Positions 24,106-34,973 of a DNA stretch of 64,000 nt are shown in pieces. The stretch is from Marsupella aquatica. Its lineage: Eukaryota; Marchantiophyta. Position 1 is the stretch's first letter. The number at the start of each line of letters is the position of its first letter. Under the pieces are notes generated by a model. The model was not told the origin of the DNA. It made no database searches and worked only from the letters and a program-made list of their open reading frames with translations. The stretch covers positions 21,638,001-21,702,000 of the forward strand of contig OZ316891.1 in the NCBI GenBank assembly GCA_973895155.1. Direction: 5' to 3'. The position numbers and the translations under genes are program-made.

Positions 24106-24975
24106 ATGGAGCCTGGGAAACGTAGAAAGTGTGACCACCCAGCAGTGTTTACAGGGGTCAGAGCGATTTTGGTCCATGGCCAGCATGGGTTGACCAAAGT
24201 GCATTGGCCAACTGTACAGAAACGATTCTCTGAGCTCCATGGCACTGTAGTTCAGGACATCACTCCAGAGACTACACATGTTGTTGCAGGGACATGGCTA
24301 TCAGTGATAAAGAAGTGGTCATGGTACATGAATTCTGCAATTACTAAGCAAGGCCTAAAAGTAGTTGAGGCCTCTTGGATCACAGATTCCATAGCACATA
24401 AGATTGTACAGGATACTGAGCAATATGAGTTGTGGGAGGATGAAGAAGCTACTGCATCAGCTTGGGCTGAACAAGAAGTCTGGGAAGCAAAGGCACGGCT
24501 TGCTGATCTCCAATATGGACCTGTACTCAACAAAGGACAGAGCTCTACAAGGCTGAAGAGTATGTTGGCTGAGGAGACGAAGCAACCAACCCCCATTCTG
24601 AAAGGGCTGAGCATGGTATTTGTGGAGGCGGGAATTGGAGAGGTTAAGTGCAAAGTGTACAAGTCCACAGTGCTTGACCTAGGTGGGACAGTGGAGGAGA
24701 ATATAACAGAGGACACCACTCATGTCATTACTAAGTCATATCCCAAAGCCTGCCGCAAGTTTGGGAAGGGAGACATTCGCTTTTATGTCATGTCCCATAA
24801 TGTGTTTGTGGTTTCATATGCTTGGCTTGTGGAATCAGTAGCAGCTGGGAAGCGTCAAAACCCAATGGACTATGATCTTTTTGACGCCTGGCCACGGAAG
24901 GGTCAGGATCCTTACAGAGAGGACTATGAGACAACAAGTGAGGAATGGGTCATTAGCGATTCTGAATCAGAGTGA
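24106..24975 (+). CDS. Protein with two BRCT domains, inside the CACTA element
   Basis: An intact 289-residue ORF from ATG 24106 to a stop at 24973-24975. BRCT 1 covers roughly residues 12-105: FTGVRAILV start, GGxx-like HGTVVQDI turn, TTHVVAG strand and the conserved Trp in ASWITDSI. BRCT 2 covers roughly 165-275: LKGLSMVFVEAG, LGGTVEENI, TTHVITK and YAWLVESV with its Trp. The spacing resembles the BRCT of family X DNA polymerases (lambda type), but no polymerase domain follows. BRCT pairs usually bind phosphopeptides or DNA-repair partners in the nucleus. Position between the PHD fragment and the transposase, same strand, suggests an acquired host module or an accessory protein of the element. 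Open frame over 289 codons next to a broken PHD ORF suggests it is younger or under selection; that is inference. Confidence 0.75.
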   Translation: MEPGKRRKCDHPAVFTGVRAILVHGQHGLTKVHWPTVQKRFSELHGTVVQDITPETTHVVAGTWLSVIKKWSWYMNSAITKQGLKVVEASWITDSIAHKIVQDTEQYELWEDEEATASAWAEQEVWEAKARLADLQYGPVLNKGQSSTRLKSMLAEETKQPTPILKGLSMVFVEAGIGEVKCKVYKSTVLDLGGTVEENITEDTTHVITKSYPKACRKFGKGDIRFYVMSHNVFVVSYAWLVESVAAGKRQNPMDYDLFDAWPRKGQDPYREDYETTSEEWVISDSESE

Positions 24976-25408
24976 GGAGTAGTAGCATCAGTTTGGACAC
25001 AAGTTTTTTTGTATAAATCAGATCATTGAAATAAATGTGATCTTTGAACTAATGTACCTTGTTATGGTTGGTGGCAGTTGGGCTTATTTTACTGTTGGCG
25101 GATTGTTGTTTCCTACTGCCTGGGGGTGTCACTGTAAACGTACATGCAGAGGCGGTACATTTGAGGACAGCGGAGGAGGTGGTGACACCCTCCAACATTT
25201 AGGAATTTTGTGTCATTCACTTGACAATAGGTACACTACTTGCGAACCTGTTTTTTTCTTTTGGGGTGGTTTAGGGTTTGTGAGAATTTAGTACACGTTA
25301 TGTTAACTCTTTTGACAGATACAGTCAGGGATATATGGAACACAAATACCACCATTAGGCATCCTTGTTCACTGCTGTCCATGACTGCAGAGCTCCCAGC
25401 CTGTTACA

Positions 25409-28400
25409 ATGCACCCTGGTCACCACCCTCCCCAGACCCAGCCCAGGGCACAGGCACTGCCTTTGCATCATCCCACAAGGATATCACGCCATGATAATAA
25501 GCTTTGGCAGCGTGAAAGGTTACGAACCAGACTTTCAGGAGCCAGTAGGATGAGATGGCCTTGTGCAATCTGCCAAGGATCCCGTACCAGGGGTCTGAAT
25601 GAGGTTTGGCGGCATATCGCGGTTCATGGAAGAGATCCACGACATCGAGTTTGGAATGATCCTGCAGAGGAAGATTCTTCCAATGCTCAGGCAGCACCAC
25701 GTGACGAAGGAATTCATGTAGAAGAGATGGTGAGAGACATCTTCCAAGACTTGGATGCATTTCATGATGGGCTAGACAACGAAGAGGATACGGCTGTAGA
25801 TGCAAGTGTGCCCCCTGTCGAAGAGCCTCTTGATGAGTTTGAGATAGGGCAGGAAACCCCTGGGCATGATGGGATGTTTGGCTCTCCCGTGCAAATACAG
25901 GAAGGTAGGAAGTCTTTGTACCCCGGTAGCAAATGTTCTAAACTGGGATTTGTCATCATGTTCCTGAACATTTGCGGCAACCACAATGTCCCCAACGTTT
26001 TGGTTTCTGAGTTGTTGGCATTCTTGCGAACAACTGTGCTACCAGATGGTAATATTTTGCCCAAGAACATGTACGAGGCAAAATGATGCATATCTAATCT
26101 TGGATTGAACTATGATTCGATCCATGCCTGTCCTGATGGGCATGTTCTTTTCAGAAAGGAGTATAAAGAATCGTTGACATGCCCTAAGTGTGGGAAGCAC
26201 AGGTATCGGAACTCAGGAAAGTCTATGGTTCCCGCCAAGGTACTTCGTCATTTTCCACTCATTCCCAGACTTCAGCGGATGTTCAGAAGCCGTGCGACTT
26301 GGGCAACTGACAAGAAAAGTGATGATGGGCTACAACGACATGCTGCAGATTCAAGGCAATGGAAACTCATAGATGAGATGTATCCCGAATTTGCTGCTGA
26401 GCCGAGGAATGTCAGACTTGGGCTGTCATTGGATGGGGTAAACCCATTTGGAGACAAGAACAACAAATTTTCGTGCTGGCCTGTAACTATTTTGAATTAT
26501 AACCTTCCTCCTTGGATGACTACAAAGCGATTTTTTGTTCTGATGGTCCTATTGATACCAGGGCCAGACAGTGCTGTATCTGCCAACATAGATGTGTTTC
26601 TGGCTCCCCTAGTGGAGGAATTGAGAAAGCTTTGGGAGGAAGGAGTTCTCACATATGATGTCCTACAGAGGCTTGGGAGGTTAAACCCATTCATCCTTAG
26701 AGCCATTGTCATTCTGACTATAGCTGACTACCCAGCCCATGGGATGATATCAGGCCAAACAACAAAAGGATATTGTGCTTGTACTATCTGTGGGCGCAAT
26801 GTCACCAGTGAGTACTCCAGAGCCCTGCAGAAAGTGATATACATGGGCCATCGTCATTTTCTGAAGGCAAATCACCCTTACAGAGAAAGACAGGCACTGA
26901 TTGCACACTTTGGCAATGAGATTGAGCAACGTGGACCCCCGGCACGAGTGACCAAAGAGGAGATCAGGCAGTGGGGAGCATTGAGGGATGACTATATCAA
27001 ACGAGGGGGCAGGGAAGATGGAGTGAGTGATCCAATAAAGCGATATGGTGTAAAAAGACTGAGCATATTGGACTTGGAGCTCAAGTACTGGAGGGTAAGC
27101 CTCTTGGAGTTGATGCTAATTGGGATACATGTTTTGGTTCAGAGCATGTGCATTCATTTCGAAGAGAGAGACTAAACTTGAGGCATTTCCTGACGCTTTT
27201 GCATTGCAACGATGCAGGAGTTTGAGCCAAGCAAACATAACATTGATGTTATGCACATTGAAAAGAATATTTGTGAGAGTCTACTCAGATTCTTGTGTGG
27301 AGAGAAAGACACTGGTTCAGTGAGATTGGATCTTGAACAGAGGGGAATGAAACCCCATCTTTGGTTGAGGCCACATGCCCACAGAGCTGATGTGCTCTTG
27401 AAGTACCAAGCGCCCTATGTTCTGACAGACACAGAGTGGGAACTATTTGTGCAGAGGTTGAGTTCTTTGAAGGTTCCTTCAAACTATGGCAGTGCTTTCA
27501 AGAAGCATATCATGACTAGAAAGCTTGGTAGTATGAAAAGCCATGACTACCATATGTTGATGCAACAGGTGTTGCCTTTATGCCTGAGGGGCCTATTGCA
27601 GAAGCCTGTTCGTACTGTGATCATGCGACTCAGTGATGTGTTTCGTCGTATTTGTGTGAAGGTTTGGGATGAAACACACTTCCCACAACTGACAGAAGAT
27701 GTCGCTCAGGTGCTGTGTGACCTGGAGATTTATTTTCCTCCCGCATTTTTTGATGTCATGACCCACCTACTTGTCCATGTTGTGGAAGAGCTACACCAAT
27801 TTGGGCCTGTGAGTGCTCGTTGGTTGTACCCTTTGGAACGGTACATGAAGCTACTCAAAGGTCACATGAGAACATATTACAAACCTGAAGCAAGCATGGC
27901 TAAAGGTTACATCAAGGATGAGACTCTGGGATTTCTGACCGAATACATAGCACAATATGAGCATGTGAAGACCAGGGCGTCCTGCCAGTTCTGTTTTGCC
28001 TTCAAAGCCTGTGCATGCACCATACCAGCAGGGGGGGCTGACCTCTGATCAAGGTTGGCGAGGTGGTAGTAGTGGTAGATCCCAGGCTGGTGCCCAATAC
28101 TATGGCAGGGGGCAAGCTCTAGGTTATGCCCGTGGTAGAGGCAGAGCAGGTCCAAACCCACAATCTCGTGGGTATGGACGTCCACCTCAACCATGGGGAT
28201 GTGAGTATATATCTATATGCCAGTTCTTTGTGAAGGCATGGCACTCCTGAATTTCAGACTGCATATCAATTTTTGACATTGTTTGGGATGTATTGGATTC
28301 AGACAACATGAAATTCTGTCCACCTGCCATTGCATGCAGATTCTGCCCAACCTGATTGGGCAAATGCTAGTAATGATCAGTTCCAATGTCCACAAGGACA

Positions 28401-28525
28401 GACATGGGTTGAACCAGGTTGGGAGGATGGTGGTGGGTCGTGGAATGAACAAGGTTGGGAAGGTGGTGAAGGTAATTGGCAGGGATATCAAAATTCAGTA
28501 CCTACAAACGCTGGAAGAGGGGCAG
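25409..28525 (+). pseudogene. TNPD-type CACTA transposase (Transposase_tnp2), broken
   Basis: Catalyses cut-and-paste transposition in this superfamily. First exon 25409-27094 (562 codons). It has an N-terminal transposase-associated zinc region (MRWPCAICQGSRTRG...WRHI), a second Cys pair (CPKCGKHRY), PLIPRLQRMF, then the Transposase_tnp2 core with LGLSLDGVNPFG, a WPVTILNYNLPPW stretch and GYCACTICGR. Donor GTAAGC at 27095 and acceptor GATGCAG at 27217 join in phase 0 to a second exon with IDVMHIEKNICE and a DUF4218 domain (SHDYHMLMQQVLP to GFLTEY). An in-frame TGA at 26084-26086 interrupts the conserved region. A frame change near 27980-28020, next to a seven-G run, separates DUF4218 from a Gly/Arg-rich tail (to 28200) and a Trp/Gly-rich exon at 28340-28525. 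Non-functional as read, unless the TGA is bypassed. Confidence 0.85.
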
Positions 28526-28665
28526 GTAATGTCTGATCTTGTCAGCAATGGAAGAACTCATTATATGTGGAGTCCATTCACGTGGGGGGGACTCTGCACA
28601 TGTATAATGATAGAAAATGTATGTGTGCAGGTTGGACAGTTGAACCATCGACTCAAGTATTCACT

Positions 28666-28985
28666 CACTAGAAGAATCCGAGGTGAACTGAGACCGCAAT
28701 ATATGACTCATTTTGGCTCATGTGACTTCATTGTGACTCAACGTGACTTGACCCACGCTGTGACCCTTGGAGTTGCAAAAGTTGAGACCAAAAAATGGAA
28801 GTCACTATTGATACTGGGCTTTGCAACTTGCTTGATACCCATTTGTGACTGATCTGTGACTTTATTGTGGAGTCTAGCCTTGTTTCGACGTGACTGCAAT
28901 ATGACTTCAGCGAGTCACATCGTAAGTCACATACATGACTTACCCGCATTCAACAACGACTAGCGTGTGACTATTTAGTGTCACA
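28666..28985 (-). repeat. Inverted internal copy of the CACTA 3' terminus
   Basis: Starts CACTAGAAGAATCCG at 28666 and is the reverse complement of 34974-35289 with only a few differences. It carries the same dense GTGACT/AGTCAC motifs. It is preceded by ACT at 28663-28665. It forms the outer part of the left arm of the large inverted duplication. Confidence 0.85.
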
Positions 28986-29004
28986 GTACATAGTGTAGCA
29001 TAAA

Positions 29005-29902
29005 TTACATAGCTAGGCCATTCATTCTTACCAAACGTTTAGCTGTCAGTGCAGTGCCGGTCCTTCCTGTCAGATTAGGGTTCTGAACACTCAACCTGGC
29101 CTCGGTCATCTGTGAACTCTTCTTTTTTGAAGCATCTGTTACAAAATAAGCTACTAACCTTGCCCACACTTTATCATCACAACTGGCTGGTGGAGGCATA
29201 TCTGGCTTCTCCCCACCTTCCTTCCAAGCCTTATGCATTCTCCACCTCTCTTGCTTGATGATTTTACCTGCTGTACTCTCTAGGCAACCTATGTCCACGC
29301 CATCATCACTGCCCACATAATTCCATTTGGCAGCAACATTTTCACATACAGTCTTCCAATCTTTTGGATGCTGTTTTTTAAAATTAATAACACTCACATC
29401 TAACCAACGCAATACTTCAGCTTTCAAATCAGCATGCCATCGGTTCTTGCAAGGACACTCAGCATCCACCCATTGTCTCTCATTCAACTTTACGTTCCCT
29501 TTCTTTGTCACCTCCCCTCGTGCACTGCTCTCGGTAGTATTGGGCGTTGTATTGGCCACCCCTTCATTCACCCTACCTGGGGTTCTGAAGCCACCTGGGA
29601 AAATACAATGCCATTCATGCTTGAGAACTACATATAGCAGAATGGATGACGGCAACATTCAATGCTTCACTTCAAGAAAAATTCTTCAAACATACATACC
29701 TGTAGCTCTGCCTGTAGATGCCTGTGCAGGGACTGCACTCTGAAATTGTTGCGACCCTGGACCACCTGTCTAGCCTAGTACAGGGGCCGGATGATGTCAC
29801 TTTCTAGGTATGTGTGTGCAAACATATGTACTGAAAACTAAGTACAAACTGTAGGAAAACAACTGAACATTCACCGACATACCTGTCCCCCTTCCGTGCT
29901 GC
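29005..29902 (-). pseudogene. Inverted partial copy of the TNPA-type gene
   Basis: Reverse complement of about 32034-32930. The 217-codon ORF (29658-29005) differs from the plus-strand copy at only two noted residues (Glu/Lys and Leu/Pro), so the duplication is recent. It contains the Transposase_24-like block VWARLVAYFVTD followed by a basic segment ending in TAKRL. The later exons are absent because the copy jumps straight to the 3' terminus at 28985. An upstream exon reading PMQMQHGRGTG (29915-29885) is preserved here but not in the right arm. A Trp codon in the next exon reads TAG (near 29770). Confidence 0.75.
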
Positions 29903-29922
29903 ATCTGCATAGGGGCATTAGT

Positions 29923-30430
29923 CACTAGAAGAAACCCACCCTTTCTGAGACCACAAAGAATGTGACTTGTCCGAGACCTTCATGAAACAGCGACTCCAAG
30001 GTTATTGGTGTCATGTTAGTCACACCTTCTTGACTGAGTTTTGGTGAAGTTTTGAGGAGTCATGTTTACAACTTTTAGGGAAGTTGTAACTATAACTCAG
30101 TTAAGGCAATTAGGTTGAAGTCATACAAGCGACTCTACATTAGAGTACAACTTATGAGAGCACAACATTTGAGCCCTTCAACCTTAAAGTATGAGATCTA
30201 ACCCAATACATATGATTTTGGATACACCATATGTCATTCCACATAGATTTAATTCTAGTTTGGTCATACCATTTTAAACCATGCCATTACTGAGTATTCC
30301 ATCATTATTCCTACCCCCATCTAGACACCATGAAGCGCGCCCCAGCCCCATTCAACTGCAAAAAGGATTTGTCAAAGCTTGCTAACCTAACTTAATGCTT
30401 TTTGTAGTCAATCTCTAATTTTTCTATCGA
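29923..30430 (+). repeat. Second CACTA 5' terminus inside the element
   Basis: Begins CACTAGAAGAAACCC at 29923 and follows 16430-16910 almost base for base, including GGTGTCATGTTAGTCACACC. The preceding bases are AGT (29920-29922). With the shared 3' end at 35289 this would delimit a 5.4-kb deletion derivative lacking TNPD. Confidence 0.8.
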
Positions 30431-32033
30431 CGTCTTCTGGTCGTGCCAAAGGCGTGCTTAATTATCACCCAATTTCAGCCTCACATATGTAGGTTGGGTT
30501 TACTTATTGCCATGCCCCAGAAACCACCATGTTTCCCCGGCCCCCTTCATATATGACAACCAATGCATGCTTCATGTTCAATATAAGTCCAACTTAAATG
30601 TCCAACTTAAATATATATGATCAGCTCTTCACTACCCCAACCCTAAAAAAGTGTTCTTCATAATGGTAATGTGGGGTCATACCTGAATATTTGGCCACAT
30701 TTTCACCAAAGGGGGTGGTTCAAAGTTGTGACTAACCACTCACCCCACATATAACTAAATTGCGTAAGTCCTTTGGTTTCAAAGGAAAAAACAAATTAGG
30801 CAAATCATAGACTTTTGTGTCTCTTTTGTGAACTAATGTCTCCACTTCAATGGGAAGACAAGTGAGTGGTCTTCACGTTCGGCATTTCTCTCCCGCACAG
30901 GGTTTTGGGAAGGGTCTCCAAGGGAGTTGGTTTGCCTCAAGGGTTTGCAAGCCAAACGGAAGCTTTGCGTGCCATCGTCATTGAGCTGGTGGGAGGTCAT
31001 CGAGGTCTTTGGAAGAGAGAGGTCGAATGCCTAGCGCTACCGGGTGAGGAAGTAGAGTATGGCAATGCTGCAACTTTAGGGATTTTATGACATCCTACTA
31101 ACGACTGTTATTGGACCCGGCTTCCAGTTTTGGCGTTGCACTTTTTGAAGTTGAGGTTGGACCTTATTGCGGCCCGATGTGTATACACTCCTAGCCTTGC
31201 CGTCCTGAGCTGCGAAAGGGTTCTCGATTCTGTCCTTCTGCTTTCGTTGATCGTTGGGCAATGTGAGTAGTAGGAGGCGAGAAGAGCGAGTGTGTGTTGC
31301 ATTGAGAAAAGGGAATGTGAGTAGTAGGCATCAAGAGTGATTGTGTGTTGCATCGACAATAGGCACTACGGGAAGCACTGTGAAGAGTTTGCGAGAATTT
31401 AATTCAACATTCAATAGACACTCATTCCTTGAAGCTAGGAGAGTGAATTCGATATTCAGTTGCAACTTGGGATCGAGAACCAGGAGCTTGTCACTTGGCT
31501 TGCATTTGGACTATTCTTGCTGCGGATTGCTACGCAGCACGGCTTGGTGCTGCATCGCCCCAGGTAAAGCTGCAATCCCTATCTTTGCGGTCCTACGTCG
31601 CTGCAAGTTTAGTTGTCTCCCCACGGTCTTCTGAGCTTGGTGTCCATAGCTTACGGTGAGCATTGGAAGATCAACCTAGCGAGCATTGGAAGAGCGTTCG
31701 ATCAAGTGTGGGTACAACATGCTGATACCTTTGAGCTGGGAGAGCTCAGAGAGTTGAGCTGCAAAGCTTGTAGTTGCGGACTCTATTTCAGTTTAGGCGA
31801 AAATGTTTTTGGTCTTTAGAGCTCATTGTAATGCAGATAAAAACTTTCAGTGTTTTTGGAGGTAAGTGAGTCTATAGAGGCGCTCAACAAACGCAAGGAC
31901 CTGTTCTTGGGAGCAGAGAGCTGCAATACTGATCAACTGAAATTGGATGAGAGTGAGTCCAGGCCCTGCGGAGCTGAACTTAGCTGAATGACAAAGATTG
32001 AGCGTGCGCGGCTGAACTGAAGTGTGGCTCAAT
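30431..32033 (+). other. Leader-like non-coding region of the inner CACTA copy
   Basis: No supportable gene. Composition and Cys/Leu-rich spurious frames resemble the 17-19 kb leader, with phrases such as GAGTTGAGCTGCAAAGC, but the two regions do not align well after 30430. It ends directly at the TNPA palindrome arm, where the normal TNPA 5' exon seems to have been replaced. Confidence 0.4.
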
Positions 32034-32339
32034 AGCACGGAAGGGGGACAGGTATGTCGGTGAATGTTCAGTTGTTTTCCTACAGTTTGTACTTAGTTTT
32101 CAGTACATATGTTTGCACACACATACCTAGAAAGTGACATCATCCGGCCCCTGTACTAGGCTGGACAGGTGGTCCAGGGTCGCAACAATTTCAGAGTGCA
32201 GTCCCTGCACAGGCATCTACAGGCAAAGCTACAGGTATGTATGTTTGAAGAATTTTTCTTGAAGTGAAGCATTGAATGTTGCCGTCATCCATTCTGCTAT
32301 ATGTAGTTCTCAAGCATGAATGGCATTGTATTTTCCCAG

Positions 32340-34434
32340 GTGGCTTCAGAACCCCAGGTAGGGTGAATGAAGGGGTGGCCAATACAACGCCCAATACTAC
32401 CGAGAGCAGTGCACGAGGGGAGGTGACAAAGAAAGGGAACGTAAAGTTGAATGAGAGACAATGGGTGGATGCTGAGTGTCCTTGCAAGAACCGATGGCAT
32501 GCTGATTTGAAAGCTAAAGTATTGCGTTGGTTAGATGTGAGTGTTATTAATTTTAAAAAACAGCATCCAAAAGATTGGAAGACTGTATGTGAAAATGTTG
32601 CTGCCAAATGGAATTATGTGGGCAGTGATGATGGCGTGGACATAGGTTGCCTAGAGAGTACAGCAGGTAAAATCATCAAGCAAGAGAGGTGGAGAATGCA
32701 TAAGGCTTGGAAGGAAGGTGGGGAGAAGCCAGATATGCCTCCACCAGCCAGTTGTGATGATAAAGTGTGGGCAAGGTTAGTAGCTTATTTTGTAACAGAT
32801 GCTTCAAAAAAGAAGAGTTCACAGATGACCGAGGCCAGGTTGAGTGTTCAGAATCCTAATCTGACAGGAAGGACCGGCACTGCACCGACAGCTAAACGTT
32901 TGGTAAGAATGAATGGCCTAGCTATGTAATTTATGCTACACTATGTACTATTTTTTAGTGTAAACCCATACATGTAAACTTTGTTTTTTAGTGTACGTTC
33001 CCTGAATATTGATCGATAACTTGTGTTTGCCATGCATGTGCAGAAAGCCCAATTGGGGCAAAGCCCTTCAAAAGAAGAGTTGAGGGCTGAAATTGTGAAC
33101 ACCCGGGCTCAAGAGGGTGCATCTGAATCCTCCAAGCATGTAAGTTATATGAGTTCTGATTGGTAATTGAATGACCTGCGTTGAATTTCAGGTGTACACT
33201 GTATATAACATTGATTGTGCATATATTGCCCAACATTTCATATGGAGTGATTGAACCTATACCCCTGTGTCATGTAGGGAGGTGGATCTTCACTTACAGA
33301 GATAAGTGGTCGTTTGAAGGCTATCGAAACATGTCTTCCAGAGATCAATGAACGTTTGAATTCATTGACTGACTTGTTCCATGTGAACTTCAAGACATTA
33401 ATGGAAGCTTTTGTGTCGGTGAGAGATAAAATTGATTCCAATTCTGCAGGAGTTCCACCATCACCACTTGAGGTGGCAAAGTCGATGCACTCTTCTGGCA
33501 TGCCAACGACATGTAGGCTTGAAGGTAAGGCCTTTACAACTGTGTGGGATATGATTATTAAATGTATAGTTTGAATTGACATTGTTTGTTGAATGTGTTA
33601 TTTTCAGTAACATATATTGTGGTTGTTGTGTCCATAGAGAATAAGGCAGGTGCTACAGAGAAGAAGTATGAGAACCTGGCAAATACTCGCTGTAATTTAG
33701 AGGCAACAAAGTTGCAGTCTGTACAAGCAACTTGTTTGACAGAGGGCAGTCAACCATGTTTGGATGAGGATGACATTGGCAAGGGAGTGGATGATATCAA
33801 TGTTGGGGCAAATGAGGATATCAGCAAGCATGACAATGATACCATTGAGCCAGATTCATGCTATGTAGATCTTGACTCCATTGCAGAGATAAATGATTTG
33901 CAGAATGTATCATTCTCAATGACAGGTGTGCCTCTTGTTGAGATAAATCCAACCAAAGAGTTAGTTGGTATGACACTCCCAGGTGATGAACCTGCTACTG
34001 TGACAGTCCTAACAGAGGAACCTACTGAGCCTAGCTTCACTACTGTGAAGAGAGGAAGCATGCGCACACGAAGCAAGTCTGCTGGTGGGAGCAGAGCCAC
34101 GTCAAAGGTTTCATACAAACCTCCAAGAACAGTGCTGGTAGAAAGATCTAAGGTGGAAGTGGGGAAAGCACCTAATGCTGAGGGACAAAGTGGCTTGTTA
34201 GCTGTTGATGAGAGTGGAACACGAGTAGGATTTGCCAGAGTGCAGGTTGGTTCCACAACGTTCCATGGCAAGAGGATTCCCCCAGGTTATTCAGTAGTGT
34301 TAGTCACATTACTAGTGAAACCTAAAGCTGTCCTTCCCATTTCAAACACAAATGATGATCCTCCTCAAAAGACACTTGGAGATGCTGCAGGTTCTTTGGT
34401 ATTATGGCCAAGCAAGTTCATAGAGGATCCATAA
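32340..34434 (+). CDS. TNPA-type CACTA accessory transposase gene, four coding exons
   Basis: Exons 32340-32902, 33044-33139, 33278-33524 and 33608-34434 join with GT-AG junctions in matching phases, giving about 576 codons. An additional 5' exon (about 32160-32234) fits the phase, but the true start is missing or upstream. The first exon has a Trp-rich Transposase_24-like domain (KAWKEGGEKP, VWARLVAYFVTD). The second and third hold a helical Leu/Glu-rich stretch (ISGRLKAIETCLPEINERL), a candidate coiled coil. The last has an acidic middle and a basic Ser-rich segment (RTRSKSAGGSRATSK). In En/Spm, TNPA binds subterminal repeats and assists TNPD. All five exons listed are open, so this gene may still be expressed. 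It lies downstream of TNPD and upstream of the 3' terminus. Confidence 0.75.
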
Positions 34435-34973
34435 CAATGTCATGCCATTATTTGTTTGTAGTGTGAGTCATGTTATGTAGATTTTAGATGTCAAGAAGCA
34501 GTACAAGAATCATGTCCTCTTGGAGATTCATAGTATCATGCATGTGCTTTCAGTTATCTCATCCTACAGTCATCAATTATGAGTTCCTGTTTTGTCTGAA
34601 TTACATTGATCACATTGTAAACTATTCCATTGGAATTCAAATGATCTTCATTTTTTAGCAAGATTGTGATTGTGTTTAATTCTTATGAATGTTTTATGTA
34701 GGATCTGCTTATATGATGCTTTGTTTCATGTGGATGTCATTCATGCTATGTTCATTTCTTGTATTCAATGTGTTATATTTCTAAAGTTAGAACATCAGGT
34801 TTCTATGTATTGTAATGTCAAGTGCTCTCTCTCCTTATGAACTGTCCCTCTGTGTTCATTAGTCATGGTTATAACTTGCATGTGAACCTTATTAGTTATA
34901 AACATGATTATATAGAGTCCCAAATGGTTCTGTTGTGTGACGCGAGCCAGGGTCTCCATTGGTCTCTCCTGTG
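34435..34973 (+). other. TNPA 3' UTR and spacer
   Basis: AT-rich, with ATTCATAGTATCATG-like text and no ORF. It presumably holds the polyadenylation site of the TNPA transcript, but no single signal stands out. Confidence 0.4.

Noticed and set aside
28283-28852. 189-codon plus-strand ORF after TNPD
   Set aside because: It is in a different frame from the Trp/Gly-rich exon and runs into the inverted CACTA terminus at 28666, so it is not a single ancestral coding unit.
29327-29743. 138-codon ORF (and its mirror at 32191-32607)
   Set aside because: Antisense shadow of the TNPA exon; present twice only because the region is an inverted duplication.
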